In this document: positions 16,379-24,982 of the stretch, in pieces
Position numbering within the stretch: position 1 is the first letter of the stretch
Layout of the letters: every line of letters begins with the position of its first letter
NCBI RefSeq assembly: GCF_002332425.1
Contig: NZ_NRGS01000027.1
Location: forward strand, 1 to 60,812
Length of the DNA stretch: 60,812 nucleotides
Origin: Brachybacterium alimentarium
GTDB taxonomy: Bacteria > Actinomycetota > Actinomycetes > Actinomycetales > Dermabacteraceae
Direction of reading: 5' to 3'
Translations under genes and position numbers: made by a program
Notes under the pieces: generated by a model
Database searches by the model: none
Seen by the model: the letters and a program-made list of their open reading frames with translations, nothing else
Told to the model about the DNA's origin: nothing

Positions 16379-16506
16379 GGGAGATGGGAGATGGGAGATG
16401 GGAGATGGGAGATGGGCGGTGGGCCGTGGCCGTGGCCGTGGCCGTGGGCCGTTGACGACGGGCGACGCACGACGGGCGACGGGCGACGGGCGACGGGCAA
16501 CGGGCG
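16379..16506 (+). repeat. Three adjoining minisatellites (7-, 6- and 7-bp units)
   Basis: GGGAGAT x5, GGCCGT x4, then irregular GACGGGC copies. Units are near identical, indicating slippage-prone DNA just upstream of the ABC exporter promoter. Confidence 0.85.
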
Positions 16507-16639
16507 GTGGCGGGCCCCCGCGGGCGCCGGTCAGCGGACGGGCTTCGCTCGCGGAGCTCGGCGCGCGAGGCCCCGCGGGCGGGGTTCAGCAGTGGGCGGA
16601 CAGGTGTCCTGCGTCATCCCGTGCGTCGGGGATCCCGCC

Positions 16640-16645
16640 TACGCT
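16640..16645 (+). promoter_or_regulatory. Leaderless -10 box for the ABC exporter
   Basis: TACGCT, 6 bases before the GTG at 16652. It argues for that start over the open frame upstream. Confidence 0.55.
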
Positions 16646-16651
16646 TGCCCG

Positions 16652-18526
16652 GTGTCGTCCCTGCTGCGCATCGTCCGCTTCACCCGTTCCCTGGCCCCGC
16701 TGTACACCGCGGTCATCGTCTGCTCGGTGCTCACCGCCGCGGCCGGCCTGGCCGTTCCCTTCCTGATCGGCAACGCCACCGACACCGTCGCCGGCGCCGT
16801 CGAAGGCCGCACCGCCGCCGGGACTGCGGTGCGCGCCGTGGTGCTGATCGCCGCCGGAGTGCTGATCGCGGAGCTGTTCAGCACGGTGGTCTCCAACGTC
16901 GGCGGCTGGTTCGGCGACGTGATGAGCAACCGGATGCGCACGATCCTCTCGGTGCGCTACTACGACAAGCTGCTCCACTTGCCGCAGCGCTGGTTCGACG
17001 GCGAGGTCACCGGCACCATCGTGGCGAGACTGAACAGGTCGATCACCGAGATCACGAACTTCGTGAAGATGATGTCGAACTCGTTCGCCTCGATGCTGAT
17101 CACCACCGCCGCGGTGCTCGCGATCAGCGCCTGGTACGCCTGGCCGCTCACACTGCTGCTGCTCATCGTGTTCCCCGTCTACGTGTGGCTGACCTCGCTG
17201 ACGTCGGTGAAGTGGCAGCGGCTCGAGGGAGAGAAGAACGAGCAGGTCGATATCGCGTCGGGACGGTTCGCGGAGGTCGTCGGGCAGATCCGGGTCGTGA
17301 AGTCGTTCGTCCGCGAGCGCGGCGAGCTCGAGGACTTCTCCCGCCGCTTCCGCTCCACCGACGCCACCACGAGGGAGCAGTCCTCGCACTGGCACCGCAT
17401 GGACGTGATCCGTCGGGCGTTCCTCAACATCATCTTCTTCGCGATCTACGCGATCATTTTCGTCCGCACCGTCCAGGGCGCCTTCTCCCTCGGTGAGATG
17501 GTGCTGCTGGTCCAGCTGATGACCATGGCCAAGGCCCCGGTGGAGTCGATGAGCTTCGTGATCGACTCCGCGCAGCGCGCGATCGCCGGGTCCAAGGACT
17601 ACTTCCGGGTGATGGAGACTCCGGTCGATCCGCGCACCGCCGCGGTCATGGCCGCGCGTCCGTCCGACGCCGCCGATGCCGGGCATGCGGCCGGGACGGA
17701 TGCGGCCGACGAGGTCCCCGCGTCGGCCGTGCCCACGGCCCACGTCGACCCGATCCCGGGCGCTCCGGTGGTCGCCTTCCGCAGTGTGGATTTCGCCTAT
17801 GAGGACGGCGAGGACGTGCTGCACGCGATCGACTTCCAGGTCGACCGCGGGGAGAAGATCGCCCTGGTCGGGGAGTCCGGCGGCGGGAAGTCGACCATCG
17901 TGAACCTGCTGCTGGGGCTGTACGAGCCACGCACCGGGAGCGTCGAGGTGGTGGGTCATCCGAGCTCCGACCTGCCACTGGACCAGCTGCGCTCGCGCAT
18001 CGGCGTGGTCTTCCAGGACGCGTCGCTGTTCTCCGGCACCATCCGCGAGAACATCGCCTACGGTCGGCCCGAGGCGAGCGACGCGGAGGTCATCGAGGCA
18101 GCTCGGCGCGCGAACGCCGATGCCTTCATCCTCCGCTTCCCCGACGGCTACGAGCAGGTGATCGGGGAGCGCGGTCTGAAGCTCTCCGGCGGGCAGCGCC
18201 AGCGCATCGCCGTGGCCCGGGCGATCCTCAAGGACGCCCCGGTGCTGGTGCTCGACGAGGCCACCTCCGCCCTGGACACGAAGGCCGAGATCCAGGTGCA
18301 GAAGGGACTGGACGAGCTGATGGACGGTCGCACCTCCCTGATCATCGCCCACCGGCTCTCGACCATCGCCGAGGTGGACCGCATCGTCACCCTCCGCGAC
18401 GGGCACATCGACGAGATCGGCAGCCCCGCCGAGCTCGCCGACAGCGGCGGCATCTACGCCCAGCTGCTGGACCTCCAGAGCTCCGGCGACAGCCGCCGCC
18501 TCGCGAAGTTCGACATCACCGGTTGA
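16652..18526 (+). CDS. ABC exporter, fused membrane and ATP-binding domains
   Basis: 624 residues: six membrane helices (about 10-300) with coupling-helix features such as NRMRTILSVRYYDKLLHLPQ and FVREREL-type loops, then an ATPase domain. Walker A GESGGGKST is at about 410, signature LSGGQRQRIAVARAI at about 511, and Walker B VLVLDEATSALD at about 533. An Asp/Ala-rich linker (about 330-365) joins the halves. It belongs to the MsbA/lipid-drug exporter family and would work as a homodimer. GTG start from promoter spacing; upstream in-frame sequence is minisatellite. It is a single-gene unit facing a convergent transporter gene. Confidence 0.9.
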   Translation: MSSLLRIVRFTRSLAPLYTAVIVCSVLTAAAGLAVPFLIGNATDTVAGAVEGRTAAGTAVRAVVLIAAGVLIAELFSTVVSNVGGWFGDVMSNRMRTILSVRYYDKLLHLPQRWFDGEVTGTIVARLNRSITEITNFVKMMSNSFASMLITTAAVLAISAWYAWPLTLLLLIVFPVYVWLTSLTSVKWQRLEGEKNEQVDIASGRFAEVVGQIRVVKSFVRERGELEDFSRRFRSTDATTREQSSHWHRMDVIRRAFLNIIFFAIYAIIFVRTVQGAFSLGEMVLLVQLMTMAKAPVESMSFVIDSAQRAIAGSKDYFRVMETPVDPRTAAVMAARPSDAADAGHAAGTDAADEVPASAVPTAHVDPIPGAPVVAFRSVDFAYEDGEDVLHAIDFQVDRGEKIALVGESGGGKSTIVNLLLGLYEPRTGSVEVVGHPSSDLPLDQLRSRIGVVFQDASLFSGTIRENIAYGRPEASDAEVIEAARRANADAFILRFPDGYEQVIGERGLKLSGGQRQRIAVARAILKDAPVLVLDEATSALDTKAEIQVQKGLDELMDGRTSLIIAHRLSTIAEVDRIVTLRDGHIDEIGSPAELADSGGIYAQLLDLQSSGDSRRLAKFDITG

Positions 18527-18562
18527 GCAGCTCCGACGGCGCCGGACGTCTCGCGTTCCCGG

Positions 18563-19582
18563 TCAGCGCGGTGCTGGTGGTCGCGTCCCGTCCCTGACCA
18601 GGCGCGGGAGGATACGCACCAGCAGCACCATCGCGAGCAGCTCGACGAGGGTCTGGGTGACGACGGCGGCCGAGACCAGCGGCGAGGGCATCGCCAGAGC
18701 GAGGGGCAGCACGACGAGCGAATTGCGGGTCGCGCCCGAGAACGTCACGGCGCGAGTCTGCGCGGCCCCGAGCCGTGCAAGGCGGCCCGCGAGGACCCCG
18801 GCGGCGGTGGCGAGCGCGGCGAAGCCGACATAGACCGGCACCAGGGCGAGCAATGACGTGCCCGCGCCGAGCACCCGTGGGGTCTGGGAGCCGACGACGC
18901 TGATCAGCACGAGCGCCATGAGCGGCACCATCGCGACCGAGAGGTCCCAGCGCGGCGCGAGGTGCTGGATCAGCGTCGCCGCCAGCAGAGGCAGCAGCAC
19001 CAGCAGCACGAGGGCGCGCAGGAACGGGAACGGCTCGATCAGTCCTGTCGCCGCGCCGCCGCTCAATAGCGGCACCAGCACCGGCAGCGCCAGCATCTGC
19101 GCGAGCATGAGCAGGGGAGTGGCGGCGAGCAGGCGATCCTTCGCTCCGCCCGCGAGGGCCGTGAACACGATGACGTAGTCGATGCACGGGGCGAGCAGCA
19201 CCAGCAGTGCGCCGATCAGCAGCTCGGGGGAGCTCACGAGCGGCCGCGTGATCACCAGGACGATCACCGGCACCACCAGGAAGTTCAGGGCGAACAGCGT
19301 CAGCAGGAATCGGCGGTCCTGGAGGGCCGTGCCGATCCCGCGCAGGGGCATGCCATGGAAGGTGACCAGCAGCAGCGCGGCGATCGTCGGCTCCACCGCG
19401 ACCTCGAGCCGCGGCGCACCGTGCGGCAGCAGGATCCCGACGCCGAGACCGAACGCGATCGCGGCGAGGTAGATCTGCACCTGATGCCGCTCGAGACCGG
19501 CCGGGAGGCCGGGGCGCGCAGGTCGCCCGGCCGCGCGGTCCCCGTGGTCCCCGCGCTGCGTCCCCCTGCGATCCGCCTCCAT
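18563..19582 (-). CDS. Arsenical-resistance-like BASS-fold transporter
   Basis: 339 residues with ten predicted membrane helices after a 30-residue Arg/Gly-rich head. Segments such as LLVTFHGMPLRGIGTALQDRRF, ALNFLVVPVIVLVI and APCIDYVIVFTALAGG resemble the ArsB/ACR3-annotated branch of the BASS fold. Substrate specificity cannot be read, and no ars regulator or reductase is nearby, so arsenite export is unproven. The ATG is 8 bases after a TACCGT box (19591-19596), again suggesting a leaderless message. Confidence 0.75.
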   Translation of the reverse strand: MEADRRGTQRGDHGDRAAGRPARPGLPAGLERHQVQIYLAAIAFGLGVGILLPHGAPRLEVAVEPTIAALLLVTFHGMPLRGIGTALQDRRFLLTLFALNFLVVPVIVLVITRPLVSSPELLIGALLVLLAPCIDYVIVFTALAGGAKDRLLAATPLLMLAQMLALPVLVPLLSGGAATGLIEPFPFLRALVLLVLLPLLAATLIQHLAPRWDLSVAMVPLMALVLISVVGSQTPRVLGAGTSLLALVPVYVGFAALATAAGVLAGRLARLGAAQTRAVTFSGATRNSLVVLPLALAMPSPLVSAAVVTQTLVELLAMVLLVRILPRLVRDGTRPPAPR

Positions 19583-19677
19583 GCGAGCTGACGGTAGTTC
19601 GCGGATCCAGGGAGTGTTCGGGCGCTGCGCGATACCATGGCCCGGATCACACGCTCGGGGGCGACGAAGGAGCTCAC

Positions 19678-20907
19678 ATGGGATTCATCCAGGCATTCAA
19701 GGGCGCTGTCGGCGGAATGCTCGCCGATCAGTGGAAGGACTTCCTGACCGTTCCGAACGGTCTTCCGCAGACGGCCGCGCTGTTCCCGGCGGTGCCGCAG
19801 GGCACCAACGCCGGCCGCGGCTCGAACACTCGCGGATCCGAGAACATCATCTCCAACGGCTCCAAGATCCTCGTGCCCCAGGGGTATGGGCTGATCACGG
19901 TGGTCGACGGCCGCGCCACGGGTCTGATCACCGAGGCCGGCGGCTACGAGTTCACCGACTCCTCGCCGGATGCCCGCTCCGTCTTCGCCGGGGACGACGC
20001 CCTGGCCTCGACGGTCGGCACCTCCTGGGAGCGCTTCAAGTTCGGCGGGCGTCCCTCCTCGCAGCAGCTCGCCTTCTACGTGAGCCTCAAGGAGATCCCG
20101 GACAACCGCTTCGGCACCCAGTCCGAGATCTACTGGGACGACGCCTACCTCAACGCCCAGGTCGGCGCGGTGTGCCGCGGCTCCTACACGATGCGGATCA
20201 TCGATCCGCTGCTGTTCGTGCACAACTTCGTGCCGGCGGCCTTCATCTCCGCGAACGCTCCGGTGTTCGACTTCTCCGATCCTGACAACGAGGCGGGCAG
20301 CCAGCTGTTCCGCGAGGTCGTCGGCTCGCTCGCCCAGGCCTTCTCGCGCTACACGAACGATCCGGACAAGGGCAACCGGATCTCTCGGATCCAGGGTGAC
20401 TCGGTGGGCTTCGCGCAGTCGCTGTCGGCTGCGGTCGAGGAGAGCTACCGCTGGTCCAGCGACCGCGGTCTGGCGATCGTGAAGACCGCGATCGTCTCGA
20501 TCGAGTACGACAAGAACACCCGCGAGCTGCTGAACGACGTGCAGAAGGCCGACGCCCTCTCCGGCGCCCGCTCGCAGTCCTTCATGAACCAGGCCGCGGC
20601 GCGCGGCGTGGAGTCCGCGGGGGAGACCGGTGGCGGTGCGGGCCTGGCGATGTTCGGTGCGGGCATGGGAGCGGCCGGCGGCATGGTGAACACCGCCCAG
20701 CCGTCGAACCCTGCCGGCCAGCAGCCCCAGCAGCCCCAGCAGCCCCAGCAGGCTCAGCCGCAGCAGCAGGGCCAGCCGCAGCAGCAGGCGGCCCCGGCGC
20801 AGGACGATCCGGTCGCGAAGCTCGCGCAGTACAAGCAGATGCTGGAGCAGGGCCTGATCACGGAAGAGGACTACGAGGCGGCGAAGAAGTCCGCGCTCGG
20901 CCTCTGA
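19678..20907 (+). CDS. SPFH-domain protein with SHOCT tail (YdjI/'virion core protein'-like)
   Basis: 409 residues. The N-terminal amphipathic region (MGFIQAFKGAVGGMLADQWKDFL) is typical of proteins peripherally bound to the membrane. The SPFH core includes NIISNGSKILVPQGYGLITV and KEIPDNRFGTQSEIYWDD. A Gly/Ala segment and a Gln/Pro repeat (about 340-375) lead to a SHOCT domain, LAQYKQMLEQGLITEEDYEAAK. The Bacillus homologue YdjI links phage-shock protein PspA to the membrane. The ATG has an AAGGAG ribosome site. It is first in a co-directional run whose next two genes also match the YdjG and YdjH types. Confidence 0.85.
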   Translation: MGFIQAFKGAVGGMLADQWKDFLTVPNGLPQTAALFPAVPQGTNAGRGSNTRGSENIISNGSKILVPQGYGLITVVDGRATGLITEAGGYEFTDSSPDARSVFAGDDALASTVGTSWERFKFGGRPSSQQLAFYVSLKEIPDNRFGTQSEIYWDDAYLNAQVGAVCRGSYTMRIIDPLLFVHNFVPAAFISANAPVFDFSDPDNEAGSQLFREVVGSLAQAFSRYTNDPDKGNRISRIQGDSVGFAQSLSAAVEESYRWSSDRGLAIVKTAIVSIEYDKNTRELLNDVQKADALSGARSQSFMNQAAARGVESAGETGGGAGLAMFGAGMGAAGGMVNTAQPSNPAGQQPQQPQQPQQAQPQQQGQPQQQAAPAQDDPVAKLAQYKQMLEQGLITEEDYEAAKKSALGL

Positions 20908-20913
20908 TCTGAG

Positions 20914-22356
20914 ATGACCGTTCCTCCCCAGGACCCGCGAGGGGTGCGCCCTGACCAGCCCCACCGGTCCGCTCGGCCCTCGGCCGACGGCGGGCCGGTC
21001 CAGGGCGCGCCCGCGGGGCCACCGCGGGGCGGGCAGCAGGGCCCGCCCCCGCAGCAGCCCCAGCCGCAGCAGCCGCGGCAGCCGCCGCAGCAGGGCTCGC
21101 CCCCGCAGCCGACCCCACCTCAGCAGCCCGCACCACCCCAGCAGCCGGCCCCGCCCCGGCCCCAGGGTCCGCAGAACCGCATCATCGACACCAGCTCGGG
21201 GCGCGACGACGGCCTGGACAAGTGCCCGACGTGCGGCGGCACGGACATCACGTACTCGCTGACGGCCAAGGCCCTGGTGTGCGCCTACTGCCGTCACGAG
21301 TGGAACGAGGTCAACGCCGAGGAGGCCTTCGGGCTGAACACCTCGATCGCCGACCTGCACGGCCACACCCTCGCCTCCGGCACCGCGGACGTCCGCGAGG
21401 ACCTCACGATGATGACCCTGAAGTGCCAGGGCTGCGGCGCCGAGGTCGTCATCAACGTGAACCAGGAGCTGCAGGCCCGATGCCACTGGTGCCGCCAGAC
21501 CCTCTCGGTGAACTCGCAGATCCCCAACGGGGCGGTGCCCGATGCGGTGCTGCCCTTCCAGCTCACCCGCGAGGAGGCGATCGCGCAGATCTCCGCGTTC
21601 GCGGACAAGCGCAAGGCCTTCGCACAGGGTCGGTTCAAGTCGGAGTTCGTCCCGGAGAACGTCATGGGGGTGTACATCCCCTACCTGGTCGTGGACGGCA
21701 GCATGCATGCCCAGCTGGGCGGGCGCGGCGAGGTCACCACCCGTCAGTACACGGTGCGCACCGGCTCGGGGAAGAACACGCGCAGCGAGACCTACTACGA
21801 CGCGGACGTCTACTCCGTGCAGCGGGCCTTCGACCTGCTGGTGGACGACCTCACGGTGGAGTCCGCGCAGCGCTTCGACGCCCGGGACAATTCGCACGCG
21901 ACCAACAACATCCTCAATGCCGTTCAGCCGTACGACACCGAGAACGCCGTCGCCTACAACTCCAACTACCTCAAGAACTTCACGTCCGAACGGCGCGATC
22001 TCAACGTGCGTGACGTCGACGACGAGGTCGAGGAGAAGTTCCTGTCGATCGCCCGGGCGAAGGCCACTCCGACCATCGGCCGGTACGACCGCGGGGTGCG
22101 CTGGGAGCAGGAGGGCGTCGCCGTGCGCGGCACCCGGTGGGTGTCGGTGAACGTGCCGGTGTGGCTGTACAGCTATGCAGACTCCGCCGTCGGCGACGGG
22201 CTGGTGCACTACATCGCGGTCAACGGCCGCAACGGCAACACGATGGGCTCCGTGCCGGTCTCGCACCCGAAGATCTTCGCGGTCTCCTGCTTCGCGGGCT
22301 CCATCGCCGCGGTGATCGGCGCAGTGGTGGGCTTCGGCTGGTTCTTCGCAGGATGA
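20914..22356 (+). CDS. Double zinc-ribbon membrane protein (YdjG-like)
   Basis: 480 residues. The first 95 are disordered Pro/Gln-rich. Two zinc ribbons follow: CPTCGG...CAYCRHEW (about 103-128) and CQGCGAEV...CHWCRQTL (about 170-196). A conserved alpha/beta region with YIPYLVVDGSMHAQL leads to one C-terminal membrane helix (FAGSIAAVIGAVVGFGWFFA). The architecture matches Bacillus YdjG, a partner of the SPFH protein. It begins 7 bases after the SPFH stop. The Pro/Gln-rich head shares composition with the SPFH tail, hinting that the two may interact or co-condense (inference). Confidence 0.82.
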   Translation: MTVPPQDPRGVRPDQPHRSARPSADGGPVQGAPAGPPRGGQQGPPPQQPQPQQPRQPPQQGSPPQPTPPQQPAPPQQPAPPRPQGPQNRIIDTSSGRDDGLDKCPTCGGTDITYSLTAKALVCAYCRHEWNEVNAEEAFGLNTSIADLHGHTLASGTADVREDLTMMTLKCQGCGAEVVINVNQELQARCHWCRQTLSVNSQIPNGAVPDAVLPFQLTREEAIAQISAFADKRKAFAQGRFKSEFVPENVMGVYIPYLVVDGSMHAQLGGRGEVTTRQYTVRTGSGKNTRSETYYDADVYSVQRAFDLLVDDLTVESAQRFDARDNSHATNNILNAVQPYDTENAVAYNSNYLKNFTSERRDLNVRDVDDEVEEKFLSIARAKATPTIGRYDRGVRWEQEGVAVRGTRWVSVNVPVWLYSYADSAVGDGLVHYIAVNGRNGNTMGSVPVSHPKIFAVSCFAGSIAAVIGAVVGFGWFFAG

Positions 22357-22401
22357 CGACCACGACCATGTCACCGATCGATGAGGGAAGGGACACCGAC
22401 G

Positions 22402-22722
22402 ATGCTTCCATTGCTCGCTGAGCTGGCCGCGGATCCGGTCACGCCGATGCTGCTGGCCGATTCCGGGGACGGCGCCGTCGGCCTCGCCTTCCCCTTCATC
22501 GCCGGACCGGCGGTGTTCGCCGCGGTCTACGGCGGCATCTACCGCTACTACCGCAACACCGACAAGCGCCACCATTTCGAGAAGGAGACGGAGGTCGCCG
22601 TCGGCAACCTCCAGCGGCGCGATCAGAAGGTCGGTTCCAACAACCGACAGCGCAGCCGCACCATGGGCGGCGACAACTCCACCGACCCGCTCGAGCGGGT
22701 CCACCGGATCTCCGTGAAGTAG
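22402..22722 (+). CDS. Small membrane protein, third member of the SPFH/zinc-ribbon set (YdjH-like position)
   Basis: 106 residues: a hydrophobic start (MLPLLAELAA), one clear membrane helix FPFIAGPAVFAAVYGGIYRYY, then a basic soluble tail (NTDKRHHFEKETEVAVGNLQ, RRDQKVGSNNRQRSR). The start at 22402 has GAGGGAAGG upstream. An in-frame ATG at 22381 is less likely, since it overlaps that ribosome site. Similarity to YdjH is judged from size, topology and position, not from sequence recognition. Confidence 0.7.
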   Translation: MLPLLAELAADPVTPMLLADSGDGAVGLAFPFIAGPAVFAAVYGGIYRYYRNTDKRHHFEKETEVAVGNLQRRDQKVGSNNRQRSRTMGGDNSTDPLERVHRISVK

Positions 22723-22726
22723 CCCG

Positions 22727-24436
22727 ATGACCAGCGCAGATGGTCCCTCGAGCGCAGACGCCCCGACGGCCACGGACGGGCGCTTCGACGCGATCGTCGT
22801 CGGTGCCGGGCTGTCCGGACTGGTGGCCGCGACCCGGATCGCCGACGGCGGCCGACGGGTCCTGCTGCTCGAGCGCGAGGGCGAGCAGGACCTCGGCGGG
22901 CAGGCCTGGTGGAGCTTCGGCGGGCTGTTCCTCATCGACTCCCCCGAGCAGCGCCGGATGGGGGTCCGCGACAGCCTGGACCTGGCGCGTCAGGACTGGA
23001 TGGGCTCGGCCGCCTTCGACTCCGCCGAGGACCACTGGCCGCGGCGCTGGGCCGAGGCCTATCTGCAGTTCGCGGCAGGGGAGAAGCGCGACTGGCTGCA
23101 CCGGATGGGCCACCGGTTCTTCCCCGTCGTCGGCTGGGCCGAACGGGGCGACGGCCGCGCCGAGGGCCACGGGAACTCCGTGCCGAGGTTCCACATCACC
23201 TGGGGCACCGGGCCCGGCGTCGTCGAGCCCTTCGCCCGCGCGCTCGCGGCGCACCGCGAGACGGGCAGGATCCGCCTGGCGACCCGGCACGCCGTCGAGG
23301 AGCTCCTCGTCGAGAGCGGTCGCGTCGTGGGCGTGCGGGGCAGCGTGCTGGAGGCCGACACCACCGCCCGAGGGGTCGGTTCCTCCCGCGAGGTGACAGG
23401 GGAGTTCGAGCACCGCGCCGCCGCGGTGGTCGTCGCGACCGGCGGCATCGGCGGCAACGAGGAGCTGGTGCGGCAGCTGTGGCCCGCGGACCTGGGCGCC
23501 ATGCCCGAGGATTTCGTGCACGGCGTGCCCGCGAGCGTCGACGGGGCCGGGATGCTGGCCGCCGAGACGGCGGGCGGCCGCTGGATCCATCGGGACCGCA
23601 TGTGGCACTACACCGAGGGCATCCGCAACTGGGACCCGGTCTGGCGCGGTCACGGGATCCGCATCCTGCCGGGCCCGTCGTCCCTGTGGGTCGACGCCCG
23701 CGGCCGACGCTTGCCGGCGCCCGCGTATCCCGGATTCGACACCACCTCGACGCTGCGCCATCTGCGCACCACGGGGCACGACCACTCCTGGTTCGTGCTC
23801 ACCCCGAAGATCATCGAGAAGGAGTTCGCGCTCTCCGGCAGCGAGCAGAACCCGGACCTGACCGGAAAGGACATCCGGCAGGTGCTCTCCCGCGTGAAGC
23901 CCGGAGCTCCCGCCCCGGTGCAGGCATTCCTCGACCATGGCGAGGACTTCCTGCAGGCCGACAGCGTGCCGGAGCTCGCCGCCGCGATGAACCGCCTCAC
24001 CGGGGCCGACCTGATCGATGCCCGTGACCTGGAGCGCGTGGTCCGTGCCCGCGACGCCGAGATCCTCAACCGCTTCACGAAGGATGCGCAGATCACCGCC
24101 CTGCGCGGCGCCCGGCGCTACCTCGGGGACCGTCTCATCCGCACGGCGGCCCCGCACCGTCTACTGGATCCCGGTGCGGGAGGGCTGATCGCGGTGCGTC
24201 TGCACGTGCTGCTGCGCAAGACTCTCGGCGGCCTGGAGACGGACCTCGGCGGGCGGGTGCAGCGCTCGACGGGGCCGGAGCCCGGCGCGCTGCCCGGCCT
24301 CTACGCGGCGGGCGAGGCCAGCGGCTTCGGCGGCGGCGGAGTGCACGGGCACAACGCGCTCGAGGGCACCTTCCTCGGCGGATGCCTGTTCTCCGGCCGA
24401 CAGGCCGCCGCCGGCGTGCTCGAGGACCTGCGATGA
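22727..24436 (+). CDS. FAD-binding dehydrogenase (flavocytochrome/KstD-like fold)
   Basis: 569 residues. The Rossmann dinucleotide motif GAGLSGLVAATRIADGGRRV ends at the acidic LLLERE. Further motifs are LGGQAWWSFGGLFLID and VATGGIGGNEELVR, and the C-terminal FAD contact is EASGFGGGGVHGHNALEGTF. This is the architecture of the large actinobacterial FAD-binding dehydrogenase family related to fumarate reductase flavoproteins and ketosteroid dehydrogenases. The substrate is not known. It starts 4 bases after the small membrane protein and overlaps the kinase gene by 4 bases. Confidence 0.87.
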   Translation: MTSADGPSSADAPTATDGRFDAIVVGAGLSGLVAATRIADGGRRVLLLEREGEQDLGGQAWWSFGGLFLIDSPEQRRMGVRDSLDLARQDWMGSAAFDSAEDHWPRRWAEAYLQFAAGEKRDWLHRMGHRFFPVVGWAERGDGRAEGHGNSVPRFHITWGTGPGVVEPFARALAAHRETGRIRLATRHAVEELLVESGRVVGVRGSVLEADTTARGVGSSREVTGEFEHRAAAVVVATGGIGGNEELVRQLWPADLGAMPEDFVHGVPASVDGAGMLAAETAGGRWIHRDRMWHYTEGIRNWDPVWRGHGIRILPGPSSLWVDARGRRLPAPAYPGFDTTSTLRHLRTTGHDHSWFVLTPKIIEKEFALSGSEQNPDLTGKDIRQVLSRVKPGAPAPVQAFLDHGEDFLQADSVPELAAAMNRLTGADLIDARDLERVVRARDAEILNRFTKDAQITALRGARRYLGDRLIRTAAPHRLLDPGAGGLIAVRLHVLLRKTLGGLETDLGGRVQRSTGPEPGALPGLYAAGEASGFGGGGVHGHNALEGTFLGGCLFSGRQAAAGVLEDLR

Positions 24437-24948
24437 GCACGAGGGCGCTGCTGATCACGGGCGCGGTCGGGGTCGGCAAGACGACGGCGGCCGACGCGAT
24501 CGGGGACGAGCTCGCGATCCGCGGGGTCCCCGGTGCCGTGATGGACCTCGATCGGCTGCGTCAGGCCTGGCCGGCCCCGATCGACGACCGCTTCCAGACG
24601 AAGCTCACCCTCGCGAACCTCCGGTCGATGACGCGCAACTATCGCGACGTGGGAGCGCAGGTGCTCGTCGCAGCAGGAGTCCTGGAGACCCGCGAGGAAC
24701 GATTGGCCCATGAGAGTGCCTTCGGCTGCCCGCTCACGGTCGTGCGCCTGACCGCCCCGCACGAGGTGGTCCGCGCCCGGCTGCATCGCCGTCATGAACT
24801 CGACCCGAACGGTCTCGCCTGGCACCTGGACCGGTACGACGAGCTCACCGCGATCCTCGATGCCGCGATGGTGGCCGACACCGAGGTGCCGAACTCCGGC
24901 ACTCCCTCGCATACCGCGCGTGCGGTGCTCGACGCAGCGGGCATCTGA
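24433..24948 (+). CDS. Small P-loop nucleotide kinase/ATPase
   Basis: 171 residues. Walker A GAVGVGKTTAADAIG lies at the start, then VMDLDRLRQAWP as the acidic second strand and a lid-like helix VVRARLHRRHELDP. The fold resembles adenylylsulfate, shikimate or gluconate kinases and zeta-toxin-like ATPases, but no substrate motif is decisive. ATG overlaps the upstream stop. It ends the five-gene run that begins at 19678. Confidence 0.75.
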   Translation: MSTRALLITGAVGVGKTTAADAIGDELAIRGVPGAVMDLDRLRQAWPAPIDDRFQTKLTLANLRSMTRNYRDVGAQVLVAAGVLETREERLAHESAFGCPLTVVRLTAPHEVVRARLHRRHELDPNGLAWHLDRYDELTAILDAAMVADTEVPNSGTPSHTARAVLDAAGI

Positions 24949-24982
24949 GCGCCCAGGACCTCGTGGTGCTGTCCGACGGGAC

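Larger units (their letters stand above)
16119..16651. other. 533-bp non-coding stretch with minisatellites and a nested inverted repeat
   Basis: 16140-16245 is a C-rich run of CCCGTCC-like units. 16259-16309 holds a nested inverted repeat. 16379-16413 is five copies of a 7-bp GGGAGAT unit. 16422-16445 is four GGCCGT units. About 16453-16506 is a GACGGGC array. The reading frame of the downstream transporter stays open through part of this, but the translated product is only simple repeats, so I do not call it coding. Confidence 0.75.

Noticed and set aside
16379..16506. CRISPR array
   Set aside because: Units are 6-7 bp head-to-tail repeats without spacers; no cas genes.
16391..16651. In-frame N-terminal extension of the ABC exporter
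   Set aside because: Translates to repeats such as WPWPWPW and GDGRR from minisatellite DNA; the exporter fold starts at 16652 next to a good -10 box.
19300..22935. A 1211-residue minus-strand frame over the SPFH module
   Set aside because: Opposite strand of two strongly conserved proteins; no domain signal.
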